A stretch of 64,000 nt of DNA from contig OX467082.1 of NCBI GenBank assembly GCA_950106755.1, forward strand, positions 13,392,001 to 13,456,000. Direction: 5' to 3'. The translations under genes were made by a program, and so were the position numbers. Position 1 is the stretch's first letter. The number at the start of each line of letters is the position of its first letter. Origin of the DNA: Climacium dendroides. Taxonomy: Eukaryota; Streptophyta; Bryopsida; Hypnales; Climaciaceae. The notes beneath the pieces are model-generated. The model did no database searches. It was given only the letters and a program-made list of their open reading frames with translations, and was not told the DNA's origin. Positions 47,901 through 61,304 of the stretch are shown one piece after another.

Positions 47901-48826
47901 TGCGACGGCGGCGAGGTTTTCTTCACGCTTCGTCGCTGTCGTCTCGGTGGCCCCTCAATGGTGGAATCACTGTCGTCACTTCCATTCCACGAGGAGCTTC
48001 GTCTCCTCCCGTGCACCATTTTCGAATTCATCAACAACGGTTTCGACGACGCGGAGTCCGTTGGTTTGCTACCCACGCTCTCACTCTCCTGCGGCCGTTC
48101 CGAGCTCGAGGTTTCTGTCTCCTGGTACAGATCCGGCGGAACATTGTGTTGTCCCCCGAGTGGCCACCCTTGCAGCAGAACATCTCTCCCCGTGGACCGC
48201 GCCTGCAGCAAGCTGAGCTCCGGAATGGCCTCCCCGGATGTGGGAAGCCGCGACAGGAAGGGTTTCTGTTTCTGTGTCACGGAGTACATGAACCGGGACT
48301 GCGCTTGAGGGATGTCGACGAACGCCGGGGAGATGCACCATTCCTCCGATCGGCAACGAAACGTCGGGAAGGAGCTTCCCTTCCGAGTGGCGTAATGGCG
48401 ACGAGTGACGCGTCTGCAGAAGAGACGCTCTCGCAGGGATTTGTTGGGTTTGGAGGGTTTGAAGTCTTGTTGAAGGAGGTCTTGGAGCAGCGCGGGGCTG
48501 GTGATGGGTTGATCAAGGCGAGATGTGGAGGAGCCCTGGGATCGGCGATGGCTGGGGTAGGGAGCTTCTGGGAGAGACTCTAAGCCCATCAGCCGGGCCA
48601 CCACGCCGGGTGGTCGCATCGGTGCAGCAACGTGCTCGTCATGTCTCTGCAACGTAGCAATGGTGATGGCGTAACCTTGTCAGGGCTCAATTCGAAACAT
48701 CATGGCAACACAAGCACCACTGGGTTACAACAATTGGGAGCTAGTGAGACGATTCGTCACATAACTTCGCAAAGCAAAAACATTAGAATTGGGAACCATG
48801 ATATATTACCTTTCGAGTTTTGCCAT
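44778..48826 (-). CDS. TRM/LONGIFOLIA-like protein, five coding exons
   Basis: Proposed coding exons: 48826-48810, 48644-47737, 47503-46425, 45992-45684, 45569-44778; 1034 residues. Introns of 165, 233, 432 and 114 bp have GT-AG ends and keep frame. The tiny first exon has ATG in context ACCATGGC. VARLMGL (21-27) is the N-terminal DUF3741-type signature. Basic, Ser-rich disordered sequence follows, then QPSPVSVL (703-710), and a DUF4378 domain about 790-975. This order is that of TON1-recruiting-motif proteins, which bring TON1/PP2A to cortical microtubules and control cell elongation (family knowledge). The last 60 residues lie outside DUF4378 in duplicated DNA. Start exon and final acceptor are the least certain parts. 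Confidence 0.85.
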
Positions 48827-50900
48827 GGTCGGTGCGAAAGCTCCTCGATCGTCGAAATGAGCCTTTCTCCGACTTACCTACATCACCAGCACTCAATGGA
48901 TCATCACGTGGTCACAAGGATTGAGACGAAAATCGAATGTGCGCTTCAATTTTCTGGCTCTGGCGCAGACTCAATGGAGAGTGGTGCCCTCTCTTAGGGC
49001 TCTGGAGCACTACACCTAAGCCGACGACGACTCCCCGATTGAAAAGGGTTAAGGCGCAGAGAATTCTTACGACTCTGTTCTTACTCGATTTTCATCACTT
49101 CGGTGACCCACTTGTAATTAACCTTCAATCACAACTTCGGCCTCGCATCTCAGAAACAGGGTAAGCACGAGCCAGTCAGTTTGTGACTGAACCGTGCCTT
49201 TCCAGTTCTGCAGACCATTGCAGCCATTGCAAGAATATTCCAAGATGATTCAACTCACTTGCTTGGAGAGCGAAAGGAAAGCTTATGCACAGTGGTACTC
49301 ACTTGCAGGGAGTCGCTTCATGGAGAATCGTTTGCCTGAGGGCCAGTCAAACAAGTGGAAGAAGGAGCTCACGCAGCCTCCATATCGCGGAGACTGTACC
49401 ACAGGCGAGACGTAGGATGGCGTTCCTCGCGCTTCCCCCATCACCACCATCTTCAAAGCTACCTTGCGCTCACTACCCAGCGTTCTCTGGCAACGCATGC
49501 AGCTCTAGGTTGAGCCCAAACTGACAACGCATCCAACCTAGCGTTGCCAGATTTCTGCACCGCATCCACCACGCAATACGATCAGCGTCGACAGGAAGTC
49601 GTCGTCGCCATCGGGGTTTTGATTCCACCACTGATCGGCTCTAAGACAGGTTCTAAACATTCCCTGCAGGAGAAGGAGCAGCGTTCTTCGGAACTCCAAA
49701 CATTCGATCCTGAAATTCCACAGCAACAGTAGCCATTGCGGTACAATGCAAGTGCCGAAACGGACTCGTCATTCTGGAGATTCTTGCACCCAAGTTTCGG
49801 TGTGCACATTCGTCTGGGAGTGCCACACTCGGCCATTCACGGCAGTCGTCCCCCCTTCTAAACATTCGCCTCGTCTCTCTCAAAACTTGCACACGTACAC
49901 AAACACTTAATCCTCCATCACCCAAAGTCCGACTAGCTGCACGAGAATATTTAACAAGCTATCTAGACTGCCTAAAAGCTCACTTCCCATCAGTGGCCAT
50001 GCCCAATATTATTTACAACCATACGGTACATCAAAACTTGGCAGCTTCTAACAAGTCTATCAATACATGAAGCTCTCACTGGGATCAGTACAGGTAGTCC
50101 TTGTTACCCCGTGTCCTGTACTGTACGTTTCTCTCGAGCTCAGTACAAGACGTGAAACAAGCTAGTAACAGCAACCACGAGGCGATCTTCCTGAATCTCT
50201 AGGAAGAACACGAGGAGCGCCCTTCCCCTGAAAAGCATACATACTTACATACATACCAACTGTGAGGGCTCTTCATGCAGGCGCAACTGCCGGCGACTAC
50301 GCTCCAAAAGCACACCCACCGAAGTCGACCACTGAAAAGTCTTAGCTAGCTACTGATGAGCAAGAGGGACCGCTCACTGCTCCTGCACCCGCCGGTAGCT
50401 CCATCAGCCAGGACCTGCAGTGGAATCATCGTTTTGGGTAATTGGTAATAACAAATTCCGGAGTTACTCTTTTGTTTTGTGCTCGCTTTCCGAAAGCGTA
50501 ATTGTTCCACAAGGTGCTCTGGATCATGACCGTCTGGGATTCACATCTGTATGTGACCAGGAGCTGACAGATTCTCAGCAAGCATGGGGGAACAACGAAG
50601 GGTCGGCGCTGGGGCTGGTGCTGCAATAGATCTCTCAGTGAAGGCCACGCCGGCCATGGCAGGAACGGACACGCTGTGCTGTGCTTCTGGTTTGGGAAAA
50701 CTGGGGACTGATTCATCAGGAGACTCAGGTGAGAGTCTGGCGTCGTTGCGGAAACTCTTGTCTCTTTGTATTTGTTTGCAGAGAGATTGTAACTTCGATT
50801 CTATTTGGAATTTGGCGTTTGTTAAAAAGAGTTTGTTCGTTTGTCCCACGCCTGCATTGTGATGGGAAACAAGGGACATGTTGCTAGAAACGACCCCTTA
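48827..50900 (-). other. upstream region of the TRM-like gene
   Basis: About 2 kb of balanced composition, unlike the AT-rich spacers. It probably holds the promoter and 5' leader of the TRM-like gene. A donor-like TAG/GTAAGTC on the minus strand near 48858 could belong to a leader intron. Short frames on both strands, such as 50584-50862 (+) and 50541-50879 (-), match nothing I know. Confidence 0.35.
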
Positions 50901-51575
50901 TGATTCTTGCCTAAAATGTCCAGCCTTTGTTCAGGACAGCCTAGGGTAGTTGGGTTTTTTGGCATACCCATTTTCAACACTTTGAACATTCATAGTTTGT
51001 TCATGTGGTGTCCTAAAATGCTTGCTTGGATTGAATATTGATTCTTGTTTTGATTTCAAACATGGTTAAATGAAGTATATTAGACAAATTAATAATAGGA
51101 ACCAAACTCAAATGTAGACATTAGCTAATCTTAAATATACTTAAGATGATTTAGGCGCTCTCACATTCAAAGGGTTTATAGTCTAGAAAAGAGTTTATGG
51201 GAATTGGGTTTGCACAGAATCACCTAACCCATGAAAAACATGTTTTACTTAACTATAGATGGAAAGAGAGGGTAAATGAAAGGATATGGCAACAGATAAG
51301 TGATATGGAATAGTAGTTATGGTCAAGGACTGACCTAAAAAAAACTTTGCTACTCATTGTTGAACATTGAGAGCAAGATTTGGAAGCTTATACCATACTC
51401 TGAATTTCATTTTTATTCATATCATATGTTAGTTAGTTCATTGTGAAATGTTCAATGGTACACAGATGATTTTAATTCATTGAATCTAGAGTAAGTTAAA
51501 TGCTCCTTTTGTCCTAGAATCCTAGATGGAATCAACCCAAATTTGACTGATTGCGTTAATGACCCACTGAAATGC
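50901..51575. other. spacer, no gene
   Basis: AT-rich; nothing recognised. Confidence 0.4.
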
Positions 51576-51599
51576 TCATCTGGAATGAGAAGTATCTTC

Positions 51600-52075
51600 A
51601 TTTGAGTCAAAAAAATCAAAGAAGAAAACTTGTCGTTTGCTTTGATGGTAAGTGGATACTGTTTCTATAATTACAGCCGGAGCCACCCAGTCGTATGCCT
51701 TTACCATCCGTCCTTTGAACTTTATCCAATTGTAGGTCGAATTAAGAGCGGTGTGCACTTCGTCAAACTGCTGAGAGAGTGAATCAATGCTGAACAGGAT
51801 TTCTGTCATCGACAATGGTAAAATACTTTTGTGCAATGAAATTCTGCTTCATTTTTCGCCTAAAAAAAACACTTTAAGAAATAACCGGAATTCCGCTTCA
51901 GTTAAGATATATAGTTGCTCTCTGATTTCTCACGGCCTGAACTGTGAAGACGGTCAACAAGTCGAGAAGCGCAAGGTGTCCACTGTGGCGTGACGGAATC
52001 TGTATTGCAGGAGCAGCCAGGCTCATAATTGAGCATGGAAGGAGGAGCCCTGTACTTTCCTGGGAGGAGGAACAT
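51600..52075 (-). other. possible exon fragments, unrecognised
   Basis: On the minus strand, a frame at about 51576-51836 has a protein-like composition (segment FDEVHTALNSTYNWIKFKG) and an acceptor-like CGATGACAG just before its core. A second open stretch runs from an ATG near 52073 for about 57 codons. I cannot assign a family. They may be exons of one decayed gene. Confidence 0.2.
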
Positions 52076-53670
52076 GTTCTCCAGTTCTAGACACCTGCAG
52101 GAAGTTTACGTAGGACTCGTGACGGACTTAAAACCTAAAACAAAACTTAACTTTATTAATAATTATTAGAGCTGAGATTTGGGGTGCAGTTCGGGACTTG
52201 GGGTTAGAGAACCAATGGAACTTAATTACTGGCAGCTTCTGAAGTCTGAAACATGGATTGGCGTGCATTGACTTTGGAGTTCGTTTCCTAGTGTGAGTTG
52301 GAGGCAGGCAGGCAGGCAGCACTCCAGGCAGGCAGAGTTCGCATTTTTGGTTCTGTGGAACAGTTTCAGGACTCCAGTCTCTCGAAGCCAGTGTTCACAC
52401 TTTCACAAAATTAAGGTAGGAACTGCCCATTAAGCTTACCACACGGATTTGCTACCTAGGTGCTTTGGAGAAGCCATTTGTCAGCTCCCATGCTCCGTTT
52501 AGTTTTTTTAACAAATGGAAGAACCATTGCATTAAAAAAAAGTCATCAACACAAAAAAAACAGCCAAGCCAAAGGTTGGACAATGAAGAGAAACGAGCAC
52601 AGACAAGAAGGAAAACCAAAAAGAACTATAAAAAACGTGCTAGGAGGGGGAGGATTCTTGGTCCAACTAATATAGTTCCCATTCCTACGAGCTAAGGCTA
52701 GAGAGAGGGTCCAAATGCTATCGAATTTCTGCCCAATAGTATGTGCTTGTTGAGGATGATGTCTAATAGCTAATTGCACCTTCAATTGCGCTACACATCT
52801 AACAAAGCCTCCCATAAAGTATTCTTGAGCAAAGTCTATAGGAGTTCCCATGTTTTTTAGAGATTGAAGAGTTTGAGAGAAATTGAATGCAAAAAGAATG
52901 AAGACATTCCGATAAGAAGTGAATTTTTGTGACTTTTTAAAGCGAGGATGTTAAACTGTGAATAGACACTTATTGAAGCAATATGAAGAGAACCTTGTTA
53001 AAGCATGGGTTGATGTATTTGCTCTCCAAGTGCATTGCCATCATGATAAAGAGTTGTGAAGATTGTGGTAATAAATGGGCCACTAACACAATTGGGAGGA
53101 TCTTGTAGGTGGCAAAATTGGGTGGATGGTGGTCTTGGAAGGACTAGGGAGTTCTACCTTATGGCTAAATTTAGAAAAAATGCAATTCTACCCAATTGAA
53201 AGAATTTTCTTTCTTTGGTTGACTAAAATATGTGAGTACCCTATGTGAAGGTCAAATTCAACGAAAATTAAGTCATTTTTGCTAAGAGAAAACAAATGTG
53301 ACATGTGTCATCTTGTGAATGGTATGTGGTGACATGGCCCCGGAGAATCTGATGTGGAAACTCAGTTTGGGTACTCAAGTCCTGAATCAGACCTTCCAGA
53401 ATATGTTGGGATACCAGCGTGAGCAACTTATGGAAAGTGCAAACATTATCAGGAGGACATTGGGTGGAACAAATAATTGCTAACGAATTGTATTTGTATT
53501 AGATATATAACAGGTATATATAAATACTCAGATATCCGTATATCATGGCCTTGTGCGTGGCAATTATTTCATTATGTGTTGACTTGCTAAATTTTTTTAA
53601 AACTTGGAACAGAAGAAAGAGTGGACATCCAGTTCTAAAGCCCGAATTCAAGATAAGTTAGACACCGACA
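52076..53670. other. spacer with GGCA repeats and short frames
   Basis: A (GGCA)n patch lies at about 52300-52335. A minus-strand frame of 101 codons (52546-52851) has a protein-like first half but ends in low-complexity residues encoded by an A-rich tract; I do not call it. Confidence 0.35.
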
Positions 53671-53679
53671 TTTTAAAGG

Positions 53680-53780
53680 GAAAAAAAGAGAAAAAAAAAA
53701 AAAGAATAAAGAAAAAAAATGGAATAAAGAAATGAAGGAATAAAGAAATAAAGAAATAAAGGCAAAAAAGGAAAAGGAAG
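53680..53780. repeat. A/G-rich microsatellite (AAATAAAG-like)
   Basis: Runs of A with GAATAAAGAAATAAAGAAAT units. Confidence 0.85.
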
Positions 53781-54320
53781 GCAGGGAGCCATTTGAGTAC
53801 TGGATGTACCTGAATAATAGTCAAGCTCATCAATTGGGCATTGAATAGACATATTATTTTGTTCAGTTTGCATTTTCATGTGGAGAACCACAAATTTTAG
53901 TTTAGGTGTTTGTTGCACAGACCAACCAGATTATGACAGATGGCATATTTCTTATTCCACCACTTATTTTTATGATGAAGTATACCGTATTCAATATTGC
54001 CATCAATCAATTCAAGAGCTCTCCTCAGTTTCAGTCTCTTGGGGGGAAGTAATTGGAATACCTGGAAAACCATCATGGAGTCATGTGCCTGGTCATACAG
54101 CTAGTAGATAGATTGCTGCAGTTGAGTTTCCATCAACAAATGAAACTTCTGCGGAGTAGAAGAAGAGTCATATAGAGCAGCATGAATAAAGAGTCTGTTG
54201 GGGATAGTTCAACTTTTCATGGAGTGCTTCATTGCAGTGCATGCAGGTAGTATATTGAAGCGTACACTTGAGTATGTATACCTGATTGACGACACAAGCT
54301 CACCCTCCTTGCTGGAACTA

Positions 54321-54484
54321 AGTAAGGTAACTCTGCCTATGACAGCCCAAATAGGAGCCATCTCATCACAGGCCAAATCGTACTAGTAGTGTACATTCCA
54401 GTTTTTGAAATGTGCATCACTAGAATTTTTTGGCCTGTAATGGGTTGGCTGGCATTTGGATTGTCATAGGTTGGTTTACCTTAG
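54321..54484. mobile_element. fold-back MITE, copy 1
   Basis: The arms pair over about 75 bp each. Matching blocks from the outside in are TAAGGTAA, CCTATGACA, CCAAAT, AGCCA, ACAGGCCAAA and CTAGT. It ends TTACCTTA. Second copy at 55236-55397. Confidence 0.7.
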
Positions 54485-55235
54485 AGTGAATTTGGAGTGA
54501 ACGAGGGCTTCCTCAGAGTATTGCCACCGTTTCCCTATAAACAAGCCCATGTCTGGGCTTCACTTTGTCTCCCACCACGAACTTGCCATTGCCCAAGTCT
54601 AGAGCGGGTTCCTCAAAAACCATGAAGTGCACGGAATCGTGTCATGCTCAGGTATGAATTAAAGGCATTCTATGTTCTTGTGATCCTATTTTTATCCGTA
54701 TGTTGTGAATCCATTCACAAGCTTGCAACTCCTAGCCATAGATGAGGAAATCTCAAATGAACAATTGCATATTGGTGCTCCGAATCTCCAATTGAATTGT
54801 GATTGAGAACTTGGAATATCCCCTTGTATCATGTGAAGTTTGCATAAATGGGTGGGAGCTACTCTCACCCAACCAATCACAATTTTGAACATTGCATAGC
54901 TCCTTAGTTGTGTAAATTTTGGAGGGAAACGGTGGAGATGCTTTCAATGAGTTCAGTAAATCCCAAACCCTAAACTGGCAACCAACAACAGCATTGGCAG
55001 GGTGGATTCCAAATAAAATTCAGAAATTGTGCCTCAACATGACTGTTTGAATGCTTGACAAGTTTGCAACCTTGTCATTTTTTTTTGCTCTTGATCAGCT
55101 TTTGGGCAAACTTGCCAATGCCCTTGGCACACTCTTGATTCCATCACAATGGCAACAAATTCTACCTCTATTACTCCATGGCCCAATGAGACAATCAAAC
55201 TCTACACCTGCTCTTTGAAGCAAATTAGAGCGCCA

Positions 55236-55397
55236 TGAGGTAAGTAATTCCATTATAGGCCATATGGGAGACAGTCCATTCCAAGCAAAATTATATTAGT
55301 GGTGTGCATTTTTTAGCTTGAATGTACACCAATAATATAATTTTGCCTACAATGGGCTCACTTCCATTTGGCCTAAAACAAATTCACTTACCTTAGT
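55236..55397. mobile_element. fold-back MITE, copy 2
   Basis: Same architecture as 54321-54484. The inner arms are the clearest: GCAAAATTATATTAGTGGTG (about 55286) pairs with CACCAATAATATAATTTTGC (about 55327). It ends TTACCTTAG, the inverse of the AGGTAAG at the left. Confidence 0.75.
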
Positions 55398-55691
55398 AGT
55401 ATGACAATAGAAGCATGAAGCTCAAAAGATGGTTGTTGTTGCCATCAATAAGAAATGGGACGCCATGTATGCTTGGGAGGTATTGGCGTTTGGGTTGTAT
55501 GTTGGTGCCCAATTAAGGATTTTTTAAGGTAAGAGCCCTTGTTTGTGCCATGATCCAAAAGACACCCTGTTTATGTCATATGATTGTATAAATGTATACA
55601 TTTCAGATTTTTCAAATGTATTCAACTGAAGCATAGTCATTGTAAAGTGACACTATACCTCAATCATCAATCACCTTAGATTGATTGATGG

Positions 55692-58600
55692 TTAACCTCT
55701 AAAGGACCATAAGACCACTAGGTGACTTTTACAACTACATTTGTAAAAAATTTGAAATTCAAACTTCACTAACAATTTGTGAACAACAAATAAATACTAG
55801 ATGATTTTTCTACCAAATTTGTAGGTACAATTTGATCAAGAATTGATCAAGTGCATGATTGTTGGTGAATTTTTTTGAGAATGGAGAAGGCACTTTGGAT
55901 CATCACACCACATTTTTTTCTTCCACACCTCAAAATGATTTGAAAAAAAATACACATCAATATCATGATGATATATCCCTATGGGGAAAAAAATGAAAAT
56001 TTTTGGAGCACCTGCATGCATATTGGGAGGATAAATGAGCTTCATGACTCCAATGAAGATTGTTTTTTATATTGCCAAAAAATATGAAATAAAGATCACT
56101 GCAATGTACCAATAAGGTGTTATGAACTTAAATGGGTTTTGATGTAAACCCCAATGCTCATTTTATGATATAAATATACAAATATTGAGTATTTTTTATT
56201 TTATTTTACAAAATGAAGTAGAGATCTTGGACTTTTTTTTAAATTTCTAATCTAAAATGAATGCATGATACACATCTAAGCTTGTTTAGGTTCAAACACC
56301 TAATTGGATATACCAACCTTGTGAATATTTATAGAGGTGGGATTCACCTATACTAAATTAGATGAAGTACACCAATTTGCAATAATATGTTATATTACAA
56401 CGTATAGACGAAATGAGAATATATTTGCAAAAAATATGATTATGTATTTATTTTTGGAAATATAGAGGCTTTGAAATACAATAGTTGATATCCAATAAAA
56501 AAAACAAGTGTTCCCAATGACTTGTCCACAATGACTTATCCACAATGACTATATCATAACAATGATTGCAAAATAGACAAGAAATGACTACTATAGTCAT
56601 TGTGAACAAGCAATGACTACTACAATCATTGTAGACAAGTCATTTATACTTTTTTTTCTTTTTTAGTGGCTAATGGTCTTAAAATTCCTCCAACTAAAAT
56701 TCCATGAAGTTGGAATTCATTCCTAATGGTTTTATAAGACTCCTACTCATATGTTTGTGTACACGTGCTTAGAATTTTTTCGACTATTTTTGTTTGTTTT
56801 TCCTATCCCTTACACAGATGAGGGAAAAATTTAAACATTTCTTGGGTTATTCCCCTTTATGAATTACAAAACATCTTAGCAAGTATATTACTAATTTTAG
56901 GTTGACATAGAATTAATTCTTGAGATTACTATTGGTGAAAGCAAGTTATAAAATAGGCATACAAATATCTAGATTTGGACTTCAAACAAACAAAATAGAC
57001 TCCACTAGAACAAAGATATAAGGCACACGTTAAATCCTACACCCTAAACAAAATAGACCCCATTAGAAGCAAGATATAAGACAAACATTATATAGACCTT
57101 GACAAATCATGCTTAAGAAAGGAAAATCATGCAAATGGCTCAAAGATCAATATGATGTATTGTACAAGCATGCCCTAATTGTTGGCCAAATTAACATTTT
57201 AATTACTACTATGTATGGCCAAATTTTAGATTTTGTACCACTTAGAAGCTAAGAAGTGAAAGGAAAAACACAAGATGATACAAAAGGTAAGAGTACAATA
57301 AATAATAAATTTATGGAATCTTTACTCTAAGATAATTTTTGAAGTCCACTATTGAATTCAGTTTTTAATATTCATGGAAAAAAATAAAAATATTGGGTGT
57401 ATATTGTTCATATAACATTACAACCATTATGATTGGCATTTTTCAATTCCATAAAAAAATTGTTAACAATTTAGTGTTTGGAATCACTCTCTACTTCTTT
57501 CTACTTACTATTTTTCCCTATATGTTGTACAATTCCAAATGTTCTAAAAATTTGAAAGCATGTAACCAGATTGCCTTGAAGAATGAATCAAAAGAATTAC
57601 AAACATTTTGGACATTTTCTTACAATGATCTAACCTTGTGAAGTACCACTGCCCAGGTTTTTGCAAGGTCAAAAGAGGATTTTTGTCACTTCAAATACTA
57701 ATGTCTTGCAATCTACAGGGTGGAAATTTCTAAAAAAGTTTTCACATCAAAGTACTCCAAGATCTTGTAGTTACATGTATTCAAAAATTGTTTTTTTTTG
57801 GTACTTGTAGGATAATTTTATGAATGAGTGGTTTAAAAGTGGCCTTCGTGGCTTCACTATAAGTCACTAAAATAGAAGGCTATTCTTTTTTATAACAACT
57901 ACATTAGAAATGAATAGGAAAAATTTCCAACTGAAGGGCAACCCACCTCAATCTTATAAAATATAATATAAGAGAAAAGAAAATAATGATAATGATAATT
58001 ACTTATAAAAAAAACATCCCCAAAATTTGACCTTCATTTTAACTACTAAAAATTTCCTAATTCTATATTTAAAAAATGTTCTTATAATGTAGAAAGCATT
58101 TCACTCAAACAAAACCTTTAGATCATTCATAACAAAATCACTAGACAACATTTAAATATATCCTTATTGTCAAAAAAAGTCCATATTTAATATTTTGTTC
58201 AGTTGGAACAAGTCCATATACTTCACTTTAAAAGTCCTATACTCCTATAAAAAATTGAAAGTTCTTAAACAAACTACATAGATGTCTTCATAATCAAGTT
58301 GTTAATATTTTGGACAAAAAAATTGTGATCTAGAGCCTTTCTAATGCTAACATTTTTTGAAAGCATCCTTGTGACCAATCTATTGAGACACTCATTAATT
58401 AATACAACTACCTTGTAAAAACAATTGCCATTTTTTAGTACATTGTCCAAAATTGAATATGATTTTTTTTAAAATTAATCATAAAAAGTGTATTATATAT
58501 TACTATAAAAATGTGTTGAAAAATTTTCAGCCCATGTGACTAGTTGGATTAAAAGATTATAACATTCAGAGTGAAATTTTTTTGCTCTTGATGAATTTTA

Positions 58601-59241
58601 TTCTCTCAACCATTGAGTTCTAAATCTTATTAGGTATACTTATGCAAAATTTTAGTAGCAAATATGGAGTTTAGCATACTCTAAATCACCCTACAATGCA
58701 AAGAGGTAATTTTTTGATGATTTTTTTATTTGTGCAATGGAGAATTTTTTATTTGAAATTCAAATGGTGAAAAATTAGAAGCAAAAATTTGGATTACATG
58801 GAAAAAGTTTCAAGAACTTTAACTTCACAAATTGTAAGATATTAGCTTGAAGTTAGAAGAAAATGTTTTTTCTTGAAACCACCTCAATATAGGTAACAAA
58901 GTTTGACTCCTCTTAGAACATGATTTGAAAACTAAATTTTTGGGGGAAGGGAGAGAATTGTATACCATATTTTATTAGTTACATACATGCCAAATTTCAA
59001 AAGTCAATGAGGGTTTTAGCAAAAGATGCTCCAAAGATGCCTAAATTGCCCAAATCTTTTTTAATAGCATAACTTTTAATCTGGAAACTCAATCAAAAGA
59101 TATATATTATTTCAATGAGGCAGTACATGTTCACATCTTGTGTCAAAAATTTTGTGAATATCTTACCAAAATTGACTTTGTAGAAACCTTTTGGAAATTT
59201 CTTGTGTCCATTGAATGAACACTTGGTCCTTTAGAGGTTAA
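55692..59241 (+). mobile_element. long TTAA-flanked TIR interval, 3.5 kb
   Basis: The left end is TTAA (55692-55695) plus CCTCTAAAGGACCA. The right end is the exact inverse, next to TTAA (59238-59241): 18 paired bases without mismatch. The inside at 57330-57790 is collinear with 13780-14240. I see no transposase frame; the longest ATG frame is 82 codons. The two ends may instead belong to separate copies. Confidence 0.5.
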
Positions 59242-60100
59242 TCAACCTTTTCATAGTTAGACATTGTATAGTGAATGAAATAGAGTTAAATTTTTATAAG
59301 CATGGCTTAGAGTAAACCGGCCATTCCATCTACACGCATCCAAGAACCACACAACAACCATTGCCAATTATTGCACAATAACCATACAATTCAACTATCA
59401 ATTCAATTGTCATGGGAACAAAATTTTGTATCATTGTCTAATGACCACACATTGTGCAGTGAAGGGCCGCAAGGAATTTTTTATTAGATTTCAAGAGCAT
59501 TGCCTTTAAATTGCAATAAAATTTGTAGGAAAAAATCTTTTGCATTTTGTTTTTTAAGGTGAATCTTAACATGACATTTAATAATTATGTCAATTTTCAA
59601 AACATTCAAGTCTTTATTTTTATGTGGAGAGGATTTGAGTTTTATCTTTGCAATAATTGGCAAGTTTACAATGTGTTCAAAAACTTCCAAATATTTTTTT
59701 AAAATCATAAACTTTATAAACTCTAATATATGTTTAATTGTAATCTACTCTTATGGTAGAAATTCAAATTTTGTTGACATGTTTTTTTAATTGGTATTCA
59801 GCTTTTACATTTAGGAAAAAATATGATTATTTCAAGTATCTACTAAAACTTACTAAAATGTATGTTTTATAGGAAATGCATTTTTTTGACGATGCTTTGA
59901 GGTATGGTATTTTACTTTCATTTGTTTCCAAAGTAAAACATAAACTTGGATGATTTTGAAGCTAAAAGGGATAATCTTGTTCAATTTGTTTTAATTTCAA
60001 AAGTCTCAAAGTCCTAGAATTTTTTCCTTAGGATTTTAGATAGATTCCTATAATGTCAAAGTTTACTATAATTACTTGAAACATTCTTTTAAAGCAAGGG
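59242..60100. other. AT-rich spacer, no gene
   Basis: Stops in all frames; nothing recognised. Confidence 0.4.
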
Positions 60101-60129
60101 AATGTACTAGGTTTGTGTGAGTTCAATAT

Positions 60130-60906
60130 TTATTTCAATTGGTGTAGGGAAAAAAGTTATACTTTCCTAATTTTAAAGTTCTCAAGTTTGGGCAATAAAA
60201 ATAGAAAGCCCCAAATTTATTGCTTTTATTTCTTTTCTTCTAGAATATATTTATTTCTACATAGAAAAAAATTGATCCATTTCATTTGAATTATTTAGTA
60301 ATGTGAAAGTTATGAAGAATTGTTTTTTGAGCAATCAAGGTATCTTCATGAAAAAGTTACATATGGAATTTAATTCTAAACACAATTTTTATAATTTTTC
60401 AAAATAAAAATGTCCATAGATTGTAGGTTACTTGCTTCAACAATCTTGCCATTAGTATTGTCTTTCATTTTCAAAACTATTGACAATTTAACTTTCCTTT
60501 CATCTTATACTTATTTTTACATAATAATTTTTTCACAATTGAAAATTATTAAATATAAATTTGGATTTTCTCTTGTAGATTTTAGATTCAATTTTGTACC
60601 ATGAAGATTTAAACATCAAAGTTCTTTTATTGCAAAAAACTCAAATTAAAGGGATTCAAAGTCCAAAATCCTAGGAAAGAAAGGTGTAAAAAAATCTTCT
60701 CTTTTTGCTTTGAACACTTATATCTTAAAATCTACATAGTGAAAGTGTTAAGAAAAAAATTCCACACATTTTCATACAAGTCTAATGCAAGTACCTCCAA
60801 TAAAATAAGAAAAAAAGTTTTTTTTCCCGTTCTAATTCTTTGCATTAGAAATGGCACTTTTGAAGTCGTATATGGTAAAACATAGTCATGAATTATTAAG
60901 AGTTAA
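60130..60906 (+). mobile_element. family C element, left end unclear
   Basis: Collinear with 9200-9880 and 26700-27389 ('gatccatttcatttgaatt', 'gtgaaagttatgaag', 'agaaatggcacttttga'). It ends at TTAA 60903-60906. The left TIR is not recognisable. Confidence 0.5.
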
Positions 60907-61304
60907 TAAAAGGAAAACAACTCTAACCATCATTAATGTTGGCATCACTTGAGATTTTGTTCATTTCAGGTCCCACCTTAGCTCCCTAAAGTTTTTGTTT
61001 GTTTTACATTTGTAAATGTCATGTACTTGCATTTTGAGTATGGATTTTCTTTTCAATTTTGCAAGGCAATGTAATATCCAATCTTAACTTGAGTGTTGAA
61101 GCAATTGACATTCATATATGCATATGTTTGTATGCTCATAAGTTATAAAGAAAGCTCAAGTACCAAAGGTGATATATTTAAACAAGCTCATGTTGTATAA
61201 TAATTCTATTTGATTGGTGGCTTATCTAAAATTATAAGTTTATTTCTAAAGCCCTAAACTGTTCATTATGAATAGAATTTTTTTTAAACAAAACCTAGTG
61301 ATGA

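Noticed and set aside
48011..48583. 190-codon plus-strand frame over TRM exon 2
   Set aside because: Antisense shadow of the VARLMGL-containing exon, with no domain.
55262..55310. Minus-strand peptide resembling the retroelement protease motif (NIILLGMD)
   Set aside because: The motif is produced by the arm of a fold-back MITE and runs into a stop. No neighbouring gag or polymerase sequence was found.
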